Assembly: GCF_050410775.1 (NCBI RefSeq)
Contig: NZ_CP191229.1
DNA from: Erwinia sp050410775
GTDB lineage: Bacteria > Pseudomonadota > Gammaproteobacteria > Enterobacterales > Enterobacteriaceae
Length of the DNA stretch: 64,000 nt
Direction: 5' to 3' (one strand)
The position numbers and the translations under genes are program-made. Positions 42,662-51,060 of the stretch are shown here, in pieces. The notes under the pieces are model-generated. The model ran no database searches. It worked only from the letters and a program-made list of their open reading frames with translations, and was not told the DNA's origin. Within the stretch, counting starts at the first letter, position 1. Each line of letters starts with the position of its first letter.

Positions 42662-43837
42662 ATGACTGAGACAAGAAAGTGGGATGTCGTCATTGTGGGC
42701 GGCGGCATGGTTGGCGCTGCGCTGGCGAGTGGCCTGGCGGAGCAGGGTTTTCAGGTGGCCGTTCTGGAGCAGCAGGCGCCGGCGGAATTTGACCCGGCCA
42801 GCGATCCTGATATCAGAATTTCCGCTATCGGCGCGGCCTCCGTTGATCTGCTGAAGCAGCTAAAAGTCTGGCCATCTGTCGTGGCGAAGCGCTGTACTCC
42901 CTACCGTCGCCTGGAAACCTGGGAATGGCATACCGCCCGCGTCGGCTTTGATGCTGCCTCCCTTGGCCTGCCCGAGCTGGGCTTTATGGTAGAGAACAGC
43001 GTCCTTCAGCGGGCGCTCTGGGAGCGTTTGCAGGCGCAGCAGATCGATATTCTGTCACCCGCGCGGTTAAAGGATCTCCAGTCCTGTAACGGTGGATGGA
43101 ATATGAGGCTGGAAAGCGGCGAAACCCTGAATGCGCGGCTGGTAATTGGCGCCGACGGGGCCAATTCGCAGGTCCGCCAGCTGGCTGGTATCGGCATACA
43201 TGGCTGGAATTATACGCAGTCCTGCATGCTGATTAGCGTGAAGTGTGAGCAGGCGGCGGGGGACTGCACCTGGCAACAGTTTACGCCGGAAGGGCCGCGT
43301 GCCTTCCTGCCGCTCTCTGACGGCTGGGCTTCCCTGGTGTGGTACGACCGGCCGGCGCGTATTCGTCAGCTACAGGGGATGAATATGGTGCAGCTTAGCC
43401 AGGAGATCAAAACGCACTTTCCCGCCCGCCTTGGCCGGGTAACGCCCGTAGCCGCCGGCTCGTTCCCGCTGGTTCGCCGTCACGCCACGCGCTATGTGCA
43501 GCCGGGGCTGGCACTGGTGGGCGATGCCGCGCACACCATCAATCCGCTGGCGGGACAGGGCGTGAATCTGGGCTATCGCGATGTGGACGCGCTGATTGAT
43601 ACGCTGACCGCTTCCCGAGAGCGCGCCGAAGACTGGGCTTCGGAAGCGGTGCTGCTCCGCTACCAGCGGCGCAGGCAGAGAGATAACATGCTGATGCAAA
43701 GCGGTATGGATCTTTTCTATTTTGCCTTCAGCAATCCGTTCGCCCCGCTGCGGGTTGTACGTAATCTCAGCCTGATGGTGGCGGAGCGTTCAGGCGTGCT
43801 TAAGCGTCGGGCGCTGCGGTACGCGCTAGGATTGTAA
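42662..43837 (+). CDS. ubiF: Ubiquinone biosynthesis hydroxylase UbiF
   Basis: FAD monooxygenase adding the last hydroxyl group (C6) to the ubiquinone ring. It has 391 residues, as in E. coli. The dinucleotide motif is VIVGGGMVGAALASGLAE (residues 10-27), the DG motif is VIGADGANSQVRQLAG and the second FAD motif is LVGDAAHTINPLAGQGVNLG. Its end faces the tRNA operon, with a shared terminator. Ubiquinone links this gene to Gcd and CioAB, though they are far apart. Confidence 0.96.
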   Translation: MTETRKWDVVIVGGGMVGAALASGLAEQGFQVAVLEQQAPAEFDPASDPDIRISAIGAASVDLLKQLKVWPSVVAKRCTPYRRLETWEWHTARVGFDAASLGLPELGFMVENSVLQRALWERLQAQQIDILSPARLKDLQSCNGGWNMRLESGETLNARLVIGADGANSQVRQLAGIGIHGWNYTQSCMLISVKCEQAAGDCTWQQFTPEGPRAFLPLSDGWASLVWYDRPARIRQLQGMNMVQLSQEIKTHFPARLGRVTPVAAGSFPLVRRHATRYVQPGLALVGDAAHTINPLAGQGVNLGYRDVDALIDTLTASRERAEDWASEAVLLRYQRRRQRDNMLMQSGMDLFYFAFSNPFAPLRVVRNLSLMVAERSGVLKRRALRYALGL

Positions 43838-43912
43838 GGCGAAGCGGAGGGACAGGCGCTTCTGCGGCAGATGCGGAAGCGCACAAGGTAAAACGCCAGA
43901 AGCCGATCGACA

Positions 43913-43951
43913 GACGTAAAAAAGCCCGCTTTATGCGGGCTTTTTTACGTC
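43913..43951. terminator. Bidirectional terminator, ubiF and tRNA operon
   Basis: A near-complete palindrome: GACGTAAAAAAGCCCGC, loop TTTAT, GCGGGCTTTTTTACGTC. It ends ubiF on the plus strand and the tRNA operon on the minus strand, directly next to the last tRNA. Confidence 0.93.
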
Positions 43952-44026
43952 TGGCTGGGGTGCAGGGATTCGAACCCCGGAATGCTGGTATCAGAAACCA
44001 GTGCCTTACCGCTTGGCGACACCCCA
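43952..44026 (-). tRNA. glnX: tRNA-Gln (CTG)
   Basis: 75 bases with encoded CCA. The anticodon stem CTGGT/ACCAG holds the loop TTCTGAT, anticodon CTG, reading CAG codons. It is the last gene of the operon and identical to the next one. Confidence 0.96.
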
Positions 44027-44065
44027 ATTTTTCGGTGCGATCCGCAATGCAAATCGTCTTTTTTA

Positions 44066-44140
44066 TGGCTGGGGTGCAGGGATTCGAACCCCGGAATGCT
44101 GGTATCAGAAACCAGTGCCTTACCGCTTGGCGACACCCCA
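44066..44140 (-). tRNA. glnV: tRNA-Gln (CTG)
   Basis: 75 bases with encoded CCA, anticodon CTG, sequence identical to the gene at 43952. Spacer of 39 bases between the two. Confidence 0.96.
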
Positions 44141-44147
44141 ATAAAAT

Positions 44148-44224
44148 TGGTGGCTACTACGGGAATCGAACCTGTGACCCCAGCATTATGAGTGCTGTGC
44201 TCTAACCAGCTGAGCTAAGTAGCC
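44148..44224 (-). tRNA. metU: tRNA-Met elongator (CAT)
   Basis: 77 bases with CCA. Anticodon loop CTCATAA in stem CAGCA/TGCTG. Elongator type, because the first acceptor base is paired (GGCTACT with AGTAGCC). It differs from the other Met tRNA in the window at acceptor pair 7-66 (T-A here, G-C there). Confidence 0.95.
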
Positions 44225-44265
44225 TAATTTTACTGCGTTATAACTGTAACATACTTTTTAAAAAG

Positions 44266-44340
44266 TGGCTGGGGTACCTGGATTCGAACCAGGGAATGCC
44301 GGTATCAAAAACCGGTGCCTTACCGCTTGGCGATACCCCA
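44266..44340 (-). tRNA. glnW: tRNA-Gln (TTG)
   Basis: 75 bases with CCA. Anticodon stem CCGGT/ACCGG, loop TTTTGAT, anticodon TTG, reading CAA (and CAG). E. coli has two such genes in this operon (glnU, glnW); here there is one, so the symbol could equally be glnU. Confidence 0.95.
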
Positions 44341-44364
44341 TCCGTGCAAAGCCGCTTATGGAAA

Positions 44365-44449
44365 TGGTGCGGGAGGCGAGACTTGAACTCGCACACCTTG
44401 CGGCGCCAGAACCTAAATCTGGTGCGTCTACCAATTTCGCCACTCCCGC
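44365..44449 (-). tRNA. leuW: tRNA-Leu (TAG)
   Basis: 85 bases with CCA and a long variable arm typical of Leu. Anticodon stem CCAGA/TCTGG with loop TTTAGGT, anticodon TAG. Confidence 0.96.
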
Positions 44450-44457
44450 AAAAAAGA

Positions 44458-44534
44458 TGGTGGCTACGACGGGAATCGAACCTGTGACCCCAGCATTATG
44501 AGTGCTGTGCTCTAACCAGCTGAGCTACGTAGCC
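44458..44534 (-). tRNA. metT: tRNA-Met elongator (CAT)
   Basis: 77 bases with CCA, first gene of the operon. Acceptor stem GGCTACG with CGTAGCC; anticodon CAT. Confidence 0.95.
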
Positions 44535-44573
44535 ATCTTTTTTCGCGTTACCTTCATCGGCGTTGCGGGGCGC

Positions 44574-44602
44574 ATTATGCGGAGTTGACCTAAAAGCGTC
44601 AA
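44574..44602 (-). promoter_or_regulatory. tRNA operon promoter
   Basis: On the minus strand TTGACG (44597-44602), a 17-base spacer and CATAAT (44574-44579), followed by the GC-rich discriminator GCGCCCCG expected for a stable-RNA promoter under stringent control. It lies about 40 bases before the first tRNA. Confidence 0.88.
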
Positions 44603-44705
44603 CAAGTTTTTTCCCGTTTTTTGCCCTGAACGTTTTGTTTGACTGGCTTATAACCAGCATGCTGATTAAATCAACAAATTCTGACGCTAACACGCGCAAT
44701 ATAAA

Positions 44706-44734
44706 AAATAACGGGCCGTTACAGGCCCGTTTTT
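44706..44734. terminator. asnB terminator
   Basis: Stem ACGGGCC/GGCCCGT with a six-base loop. On the minus strand TATTTTTTAT follows (asnB); on the plus strand five T follow. Confidence 0.8.
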
Positions 44735-44751
44735 GATCCGTCCGCCGTCAG

Positions 44752-46419
44752 TTATTTATAGGCTGACTGGTGTACGCCAACGGCGCGGCCAGAAGGATCG
44801 TCCATGGTTTTGAACGCTTCATCCCACTCAATGGCTTTTGCCGACGAACAGGCGACAGAAGGGCCTCCAGGTACGCATTCTGCGGCGCTCGGCAGCGGGA
44901 ACAGCTCTTCAAAAATTTCACGATACAGATAGCCTTCCTTCGAGGTTGGCGTGTTGTACGGGAAACGGAAATGAGCCGTCTGAAGCTGCTGGTCGGTAAC
45001 CTGCTGCGCGGCAACTTCTTTCAGGGTGTCGATCCAGCTGTAGCCCACGCCATCTGAGAACTGCTCTTTCTGACGCCACGCCACGCTTTCCGGCAGGTAA
45101 GAGGAGAAACATTCGCGCAGGATATGTTTTTCCATTTTGCCGTTCGGACCGCACATTTTATCGGCCGGGTTGATGCGCATCGCCACATCGAGGAATTTTT
45201 TATCCAGGAAAGGTACGCGCGCCTCAACGCCCCAGGCGGACATCGCTTTGTTCGCGCGGGCGCAGTCAAACATATGCAGAGCCAGCAGTTTACGGACGTT
45301 TTCCTCGTGGAACTCTTTCGCGTTTGGCGCCTTATGGAAATAAAGATAACCGCCAAAGACCTCATCCGCGCCTTCACCTGAAAGCACCATCTTGATGCCC
45401 ATCGCTTTGATCTTACGGGACATCAGATACATTGGCGTTGACGCACGGATCGTGGTCACGTCGTAAGTTTCAATGTGATAAATCACATCGCGGATGGCAT
45501 CCAGACCTTCCTGTACCGTGAAGTGAATTTCATGATGCACTGTACCAAGATGATCGGCGACCGACTTCGCCGCTTTCAAATCGGGTGAACCTTCCAGGCC
45601 AACGGCAAAGGAGTGCAGCTGCGGCCACCAGGCGTCACTTTTGTCCTGATCTTCCACACGCTTCGCCGCATAACGCTTGGTTACAGCAGAAATAATGGAG
45701 GAATCCAGGCCACCGGAGAGCAGTACGCCATAAGGCACGTCCGACATCAGGTGGCTTTTCACCGCCTCTTCCAGCGCATCTTTCAGCGCAGCCGCATCGG
45801 TCTTGTTATGCTCAACCGCTTCATAGCTGAACCAGTCGCGCTGCCAGTAGCGGCGGATCTCATGGTCGGTGCTGGACATATAGCTTCCCGGCGGAAACTC
45901 TTTGATGGTGCGGCAAACCGGCACCAGCGCTTTCATCTCTGAAGCGACATAGAGGTTGCCATGCTCATCGTTACCCATATAAAGAGGGATAATCCCGATG
46001 TGGTCACGGCCAATCAGCCAGGTGTTTTTCTCGCGGTCATAAAGGATAAAGGCGAACATGCCCTGTAAATCGTCGAGGAAGTCGACGCCTTTCTCCTGAT
46101 AGAGCGCCAGGATAACTTCGCAGTCCGAACCGGTCTGGAACGTATAGCGGTCGCTCAGTTCAGCACGCAGCGCCTGATGGTTGTAAATTTCGCCGTTGAC
46201 GGCCAGAACGTGCGTCTGCTCTGCGTTATAAAGTGGCTGCGCGCCGTTATTCACGTCGACGATAGAGAGGCGTTCGTGGGACAGAATCGCGTTGTCGTCC
46301 GCATAAACGCCGGACCAGTCGGGGCCGCGATGACGCATCAGTCGGGAAAGCTCTAACGCTTTCTTACGCAGTTCAACAGAATCTGTTTTGAGATCCAGTA
46401 CGCCAAAAATAGAACACAT
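44752..46419 (-). CDS. asnB: Asparagine synthetase B (glutamine-hydrolysing)
   Basis: Makes asparagine from aspartate, ATP and glutamine. It has 555 residues from the ATG at 46419, so that Cys2 of MCSIFGVLD becomes the N-terminal nucleophile of the glutaminase domain. The glutaminase motifs RHRGPDWSG and NGEIYNHQALR and the synthetase PP-loop VLLSGGLDSSIIS are present. The frame is open for 58 codons upstream but nothing supports an extension. Confidence 0.97.
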   Translation of the reverse strand: MCSIFGVLDLKTDSVELRKKALELSRLMRHRGPDWSGVYADDNAILSHERLSIVDVNNGAQPLYNAEQTHVLAVNGEIYNHQALRAELSDRYTFQTGSDCEVILALYQEKGVDFLDDLQGMFAFILYDREKNTWLIGRDHIGIIPLYMGNDEHGNLYVASEMKALVPVCRTIKEFPPGSYMSSTDHEIRRYWQRDWFSYEAVEHNKTDAAALKDALEEAVKSHLMSDVPYGVLLSGGLDSSIISAVTKRYAAKRVEDQDKSDAWWPQLHSFAVGLEGSPDLKAAKSVADHLGTVHHEIHFTVQEGLDAIRDVIYHIETYDVTTIRASTPMYLMSRKIKAMGIKMVLSGEGADEVFGGYLYFHKAPNAKEFHEENVRKLLALHMFDCARANKAMSAWGVEARVPFLDKKFLDVAMRINPADKMCGPNGKMEKHILRECFSSYLPESVAWRQKEQFSDGVGYSWIDTLKEVAAQQVTDQQLQTAHFRFPYNTPTSKEGYLYREIFEELFPLPSAAECVPGGPSVACSSAKAIEWDEAFKTMDDPSGRAVGVHQSAYK

Positions 46420-46667
46420 AGCTAACTCCCTATCGACATCCCTTAGCGGTGATGATGGTAACGTAATCAGTAGGACGCGGTTTGTCGCCCGATAGATAAG
46501 AAAATGCGCTATCTCACCCCATTGACGCAAGCATTTTAGCGTTTCCCTGAAAAATAGTCCGTTGACGTGGCTTAAACTTTGATGATTATGCAAAGAATGA
46601 TGCTGAAAATTGAGGATATGATAATTTTTATGGAAATGCGGTTAATATTTAATCAGGCGTGTGGCGT

Positions 46668-46694
46668 AAAAAAGCCCGGCCTTCAGGCCAGGCC
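46668..46694 (-). terminator. nag operon terminator
   Basis: On the minus strand GCCTGGCC-TGAA-GGCCGGGC (one mismatch) followed by TTTTTT, directly after nagD. Confidence 0.85.
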
Positions 46695-46700
46695 TGGACG

Positions 46701-47453
46701 TTAAAGGATATCGATATCCGCCACTGAGGAGAAAACCCAGCTGGGCCGGAAAGGCATGGCGTCAATATCATTGAGCGTGGAAACGCCGGACAGCACCAGG
46801 ATGGTCTCCAGCCCCGCCTGGAAGCCGGCAAGAATATCGGTACGAAGATTATCGCCGACGATCACCGTCTCTTCGGAATGCGCCTGCATTTTGTTCAGCG
46901 CGGCGCGCATAATCCAGGGGCTGGGCTTGCCCACATAGAAAGGCGAGCGGCCTGAAATTTTTTCGATGCCGGCACAGAGGGCGCCACAGGCCGGCACGAA
47001 GCCGCGGGCATGAGTATCGGGATTGGTGGCAATAAAACGGGCGCCGTTAGCCACAAAAAAGGCGGCCTTATGCATCATATCCCAGTTGTAGGAACGGGTT
47101 TCTCCCACGATGACAAAATCCGGGTTGATATCGGTAATGGTAAAGCCCGCTTTATAGAGTTCATGAATCAGCGCGCCTTCTCCCACGACGTACGCTTTTT
47201 TACCTTCCTGACGACGTAAAAAATCAGCAGTAGCCATCGCCGAAGTATAAAAGACGCTGTCAGGCAGATCGATGCCTGCGGAAGCGAACCGGTTAGCAAG
47301 ATCGAGCGCCGTCTGGGAAGGGTAGTTGGTCAGCACAACCAGCGGCATTTCCTTAGCCAGAATACGTTGCAGGAACTCATTCGCGCCCGGAACGGCGGTA
47401 TTATCATGCATCAGCACGCCGTCGATATCGCAAATGACGTTTTTAATGCTCAT
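46701..47453 (-). CDS. nagD: HAD phosphatase NagD (UMP phosphatase)
   Basis: HAD-superfamily nucleotide phosphatase, last gene of nagBACD. It has 250 residues from MSIKNVICDIDGVLMHDN, the E. coli length, with nucleophile motif DIDGVL, VLTNYPSQT, KPSPWI and GDNLRTDI. The frame extends 11 codons to an ATG at 47486 that overlaps the nagC stop (TAATG) and has GGAAGG close by, so the longer form is possible through coupling with nagC. Confidence 0.95.
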   Translation of the reverse strand: MSIKNVICDIDGVLMHDNTAVPGANEFLQRILAKEMPLVVLTNYPSQTALDLANRFASAGIDLPDSVFYTSAMATADFLRRQEGKKAYVVGEGALIHELYKAGFTITDINPDFVIVGETRSYNWDMMHKAAFFVANGARFIATNPDTHARGFVPACGALCAGIEKISGRSPFYVGKPSPWIMRAALNKMQAHSEETVIVGDNLRTDILAGFQAGLETILVLSGVSTLNDIDAMPFRPSWVFSSVADIDIL

Positions 47454-47485
47454 CTTTTCGCTGTCGTTCAGAGTTAAAGCGCTCA

Positions 47486-48706
47486 TTAACCTTCCAGTAG
47501 ATGTTGTAAAAGAGTGCCGTTAAGCATGGCACGTTTCGCCAGCGCAAAGGCGCCAATGGCCGAGCGATGATCGAGTTCCGAGCAGACAACCGGCAGGTTT
47601 TTGCGGAACGCCTTCAGGGCCTGCGTATTGATGCAGCCTTCAATGGCGGGGAAAAGCACTTTATCCGCTTCGGTGATCTCACCGGCGATGACCACTTTTT
47701 GCGGATTGAACAAGTTAATGGCGATGGCTACCGTTTTTCCCAGATGGCGACCAACGCACTCAATTACTTCTGCGGCCAGCACGTCGCCCCGGTTAGCCGC
47801 TTTACAGATCTGCGTTATATGGCACTCATCGGGCGTCAGTGAGCTCGGATAGCCCTGCGCCAGCAGATGGCGTACGCGATGCTCAATAGCGCCATTGGCC
47901 GCAATGGTTTCCAGGCAGCCAAAATTGCCGCAGTGGCAGCGTTCACCCAGAGGATCGACCTGTATATGCCCCAGTTCACCTACGTTGCCGTTGCTGCCTA
48001 AAAAGATATGACCATTGGCGATAATGCCAGCGCCTGTTCCCCGGTGAACACGCACCAGAATCGAGTCCGCACAGTCCCGTGACGCACCAAAGTAGTGCTC
48101 TGCCAGCGCCAGGCTGCGTATATCATGCCCAACGAAGCTGGTTACGCTGAAGCGTTTTTCCAGATTAGCGACGAGCGGCCAGCAGCTCACATTAATGTGC
48201 GGCATATAACGGATCACGCCGTTATCGGGATCGACCAGCCCCGGCAGGATAACGGCGATCGCAATCAGTTCCCGCAGCTTGCGCTGATGCTGCTCGCTAA
48301 AATGGGTAATGGCGTTAAAAAGGGCGTGCTCCAGGGTCTCCTGGGTACGTTCCGGCAGCGCATAGTCTTCCTGGGCGAGAGATTTTCCGCTGAGATCAAA
48401 CAGCGTGAGCGTGGCGTCATTGCGTCCAAGGCGGATACCGATGGTATTGAATCCACGGGTTTCCGTTACGATGGAGATGGCGCGGCGGCCTCCGGTCGAG
48501 GCCTGCTGATCGACTTCTTTGATCAGCCCGCGTTCAATAAGCTGGCGGGTAATCTTGGTAACGCTGGCGGGGGCTAGCTGGCTGTGCTCGGCAATCTGAA
48601 TGCGCGAAATCGGACCCTGCTGGTCGATAAGCCGGTAAACGGCCGCGCTGTTGAGTTGCTTAACAAGATCGACATTTCCTATTTGAGCCTGGCCGCCAGT
48701 GGTCAT
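47486..48706 (-). CDS. nagC: N-acetylglucosamine repressor NagC
   Basis: ROK-family regulator of the nag genes, released from DNA by GlcNAc-6-phosphate. It has 406 residues, as in E. coli. The winged-helix N-terminus is seen in PISRIQIAEHSQLAPASVTK (about residues 31-50); the ROK part has the zinc motif CHCGNFGCLE and the sugar-phosphate loop of GTGAGIIANGHIFLG. It follows nagA by seven bases and its targets lie in the nagB-nagE interval of this window. Confidence 0.97.
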   Translation of the reverse strand: MTTGGQAQIGNVDLVKQLNSAAVYRLIDQQGPISRIQIAEHSQLAPASVTKITRQLIERGLIKEVDQQASTGGRRAISIVTETRGFNTIGIRLGRNDATLTLFDLSGKSLAQEDYALPERTQETLEHALFNAITHFSEQHQRKLRELIAIAVILPGLVDPDNGVIRYMPHINVSCWPLVANLEKRFSVTSFVGHDIRSLALAEHYFGASRDCADSILVRVHRGTGAGIIANGHIFLGSNGNVGELGHIQVDPLGERCHCGNFGCLETIAANGAIEHRVRHLLAQGYPSSLTPDECHITQICKAANRGDVLAAEVIECVGRHLGKTVAIAINLFNPQKVVIAGEITEADKVLFPAIEGCINTQALKAFRKNLPVVCSELDHRSAIGAFALAKRAMLNGTLLQHLLEG

Positions 48707-48713
48707 TCAGTAT

Positions 48714-49862
48714 CTACTCGCTTAAGACTTCGTCACCATTAACGATAGTCTGGATTATTTTGTAGTCACGGGTGAAAAGCGTCAGGTTTGCCACTTTACC
48801 GGCCTCAATCGAGCCTAACGTTTTCTCCACACCCATAGCCCGCGCCGGGTAAAGCGTTGCCATTCTTAACGACTCGTCCAGGGAAATGCCTGCATGTTCG
48901 ACGCTGTTCGCTACCGCTTCGATCATTGTCAGCGCAGAGCCACTGAGCGTGCCGTTTTCGTCAACGCAGAGTCCATCCCGGTAGTATATTGTTTTTCCTG
49001 CAAAAATGAACTGGTCAATCGAGGCGCCCGCCGGCGCGGTAGCATCGGTAACCAGCACTAATTTATCACCCTTGATGCGTTTGGCGTTACGGACGTTAGC
49101 GTAATGAACGTGTAATCCATCTGCAATAATGCCGCAATAAATATCAGGGGAATCAAACAGCGCCCCAATCAGCCCTGGCTCACGACCAGTGATAGTAGGC
49201 ATGGCGTTATAGAGATGCGTGGCGAAGCTGATGCCAGCATTCATACCGCGTCGCGCTTCATCCCAGGTCGCGTGGGAGTGACCGCAGGAGATAACGATAC
49301 CCGCTTCGCTCAGCTGGCGAATAAAGTGGCTTTCGACCTGTTCGGGAGCCAGCGTGATCTTGGTTATCACGTCCGCATTCGCGCAGAGATAGTCCACCAG
49401 CTCCTGATTCGGTTTACGAATTAAGTCGGGATTATGGGTCCCTTTTTTAAGGGGATTCAGCCAGGGACCTTCGAGATGCAGACCCAAAGCTTTATTGGCA
49501 TTCTGTGCCAGGTAGCTGCGCATAACGTCCACCGCGCGCTTCATCAGCGCATCGCTGCTGGTGATAAGCGTGGGCAGAAAGCTGGTACAGCCAGATTTTT
49601 CGTTCGCTTTCTGCATGATGTCCAGCGTTTCCGTGCTGATCGCGCTGGGGTCATCATTAAACTGCACACCGCCGCAGCCGTTAAGCTGTACGTCGATAAA
49701 GCCGGGAGCGATTAGCGCGCCGTTGACGTCGCGGACGGTCACGCCGGCAGGCAGCTCTTCCAGCGTACAAACGCGTTCAATCAGACCGTTGGCGATAACA
49801 ACAGCATGATTATCCAGTATTTCATGGCCGGTATAGAGGCGGCCATTGGTTAATGCGTACAT
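48714..49862 (-). CDS. nagA: N-acetylglucosamine-6-phosphate deacetylase
   Basis: Removes acetate from GlcNAc-6-P. It has 382 residues from MYALTNGRLYTGHEI, the E. coli length. Metal and substrate sites are seen in LHLEGPWLNPLKKGTHN, CGHSHATWDEA and LVTDATAPAG. The frame is open 17 codons upstream with no ribosome site for it. Confidence 0.97.
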   Translation of the reverse strand: MYALTNGRLYTGHEILDNHAVVIANGLIERVCTLEELPAGVTVRDVNGALIAPGFIDVQLNGCGGVQFNDDPSAISTETLDIMQKANEKSGCTSFLPTLITSSDALMKRAVDVMRSYLAQNANKALGLHLEGPWLNPLKKGTHNPDLIRKPNQELVDYLCANADVITKITLAPEQVESHFIRQLSEAGIVISCGHSHATWDEARRGMNAGISFATHLYNAMPTITGREPGLIGALFDSPDIYCGIIADGLHVHYANVRNAKRIKGDKLVLVTDATAPAGASIDQFIFAGKTIYYRDGLCVDENGTLSGSALTMIEAVANSVEHAGISLDESLRMATLYPARAMGVEKTLGSIEAGKVANLTLFTRDYKIIQTIVNGDEVLSE

Positions 49863-49928
49863 AAATCTCTCCCGGCGGTGTCTGGCTGAGCGCGCCGTTC
49901 CGGCGCGGCTCAACGGTATTCTGAGTTC

Positions 49929-50729
49929 TTACAGATCTTTTACGTTTTCCGCTTCCATTGCGCGGAAATACTTAACGGTTTTGACTTTCAGTTCCATTGT
50001 CGCGGGCTCATCGCACACCACTACGGATTTGGCATGCAGCTGAAGGCAGCTGATGGTCCACATATGATTTACGTTTCCTTCCACTGCCGCCTGAAGCGCC
50101 TGGGCTTTCACATGGCCGGTAACGAGGATCATCACTTCTTCGGCATCCAGCAGCGTGCCGACACCCACGGTCAGCGCATATTTTGGTACCTGATCAACAT
50201 CGCCGTTAAAGAAGCGGGAGTTGGCCACACGGGTGTCGTGCGTCAGGGTTTTAATACGGGTACGGGAAGCCAGCGAGGAAGCCGGTTCGTTAAACGCAAT
50301 ATGCCCGTCATTGCCCACGCCACCCATAAACAGGTGAATTTTGCCATAGCGGCGAATTTTTTCTTCATACTGGCGGCATTCTGCGTCAATATCTGGCGCG
50401 TTACCGTTAAGAAGATTAATGTTTTCGCGTTGAATATCAACATGATCGAAAAAGTTGCGGTACATAAAGCTGTGGTAGCTTTCCGGATGCTCTTTAGGCA
50501 GGCCGACGTACTCATCCATATTAAAGGTGACGACGTGCTTAAAGCTAACCTGGCCTGATTTATGCATCTCAATTAAATGCTTATAGGCGACCAGCGGCGT
50601 CCCGCCGGTAGGCAATCCGAGAACAAAAGGACGATCGGCAGTAGGACTGAAGGCGTTGATGCGGTTAACGATATGACGGGCGGCCCATTTTCCGACATGG
50701 TCAGGGGTAGCCAAAGGAATCAGTCTCAT
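49929..50729 (-). CDS. nagB: Glucosamine-6-phosphate deaminase
   Basis: Converts GlcN-6-P to fructose-6-P and ammonia. It has 266 residues with GLPTGGTPL, FNMDEYVGLPKEHPESYHSF and the GGVGNDGHIAFNEP motif. First gene of nagBACD, divergent from nagE, controlled by the NagC/CRP sites between them. Confidence 0.97.
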   Translation of the reverse strand: MRLIPLATPDHVGKWAARHIVNRINAFSPTADRPFVLGLPTGGTPLVAYKHLIEMHKSGQVSFKHVVTFNMDEYVGLPKEHPESYHSFMYRNFFDHVDIQRENINLLNGNAPDIDAECRQYEEKIRRYGKIHLFMGGVGNDGHIAFNEPASSLASRTRIKTLTHDTRVANSRFFNGDVDQVPKYALTVGVGTLLDAEEVMILVTGHVKAQALQAAVEGNVNHMWTISCLQLHAKSVVVCDEPATMELKVKTVKYFRAMEAENVKDL

Positions 50730-50836
50730 GTATCACCTCATGTAAGCAAAAATAGAAGAAGGTTGACGGTGCCCTTGCTGCTGACGATAAGCCTACGTCT
50801 GCGGAGGCATATCCGCGAGGGATAAATCCGTCCTGA

Positions 50837-50856
50837 TTTTTCGGATCATAAAATAA
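50837..50856. promoter_or_regulatory. NagC box near nagB
   Basis: TTTTTCGGATCATAAAATAA, imperfectly palindromic, resembles the NagC consensus with outer T/A tracts around a CG. The distance to the nagE box (centres about 93-94 bp) corresponds to nine helical turns. Confidence 0.6.
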
Positions 50857-50901
50857 GTTTCCGGTGATAGCCAGAAGCACGGAAGGAATAGTGCCTATTT
50901 T

Positions 50902-50917
50902 GGTGATAATAGTCACA
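50902..50917. promoter_or_regulatory. CRP-cAMP site
   Basis: GGTGATAATAGTCACA, one base off the TGTGA-N6-TCACA consensus. It lies between the two NagC boxes, as in E. coli, for activation of both nagB and nagE. Confidence 0.8.
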
Positions 50918-50928
50918 GTTGCAGCGGT

Positions 50929-50951
50929 TTTAATTTGCGAAGCGAATTAAA
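50929..50951. promoter_or_regulatory. NagC box near nagE
   Basis: Palindrome TTTAATTTGCG, centre AA, GCGAATTAAA, the best NagC site of the pair. It overlaps the likely nagE -35 (TTGCGA, 50935-50940; -10 TACACT, 50959-50964). Confidence 0.8.
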
Positions 50952-51060
50952 TTTTTCTTACACTCCGCTTCGTGGTTTTAACTGTTATTCAGAAACCAAC
51001 AGGCCGTGATAATAAAACGAAACGGCTCATGGCGCCTTAACGGGTCTTATAGGGGGAAAG

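Larger units (their letters stand above)
50730..51060. promoter_or_regulatory. nagB-nagE divergent control region
   Basis: 331 bases without a gene. It carries two NagC boxes about 94 bp apart, a CRP site between them and the promoters of both transcription units, the layout known for repression looping in E. coli. The remainder near 50757-50830 looks like the nagB leader. Confidence 0.8.

Noticed and set aside
43952..44140. Direct repeat of about 75 bp as a mobile element
   Set aside because: It is explained by two identical tRNA-Gln(CTG) genes.
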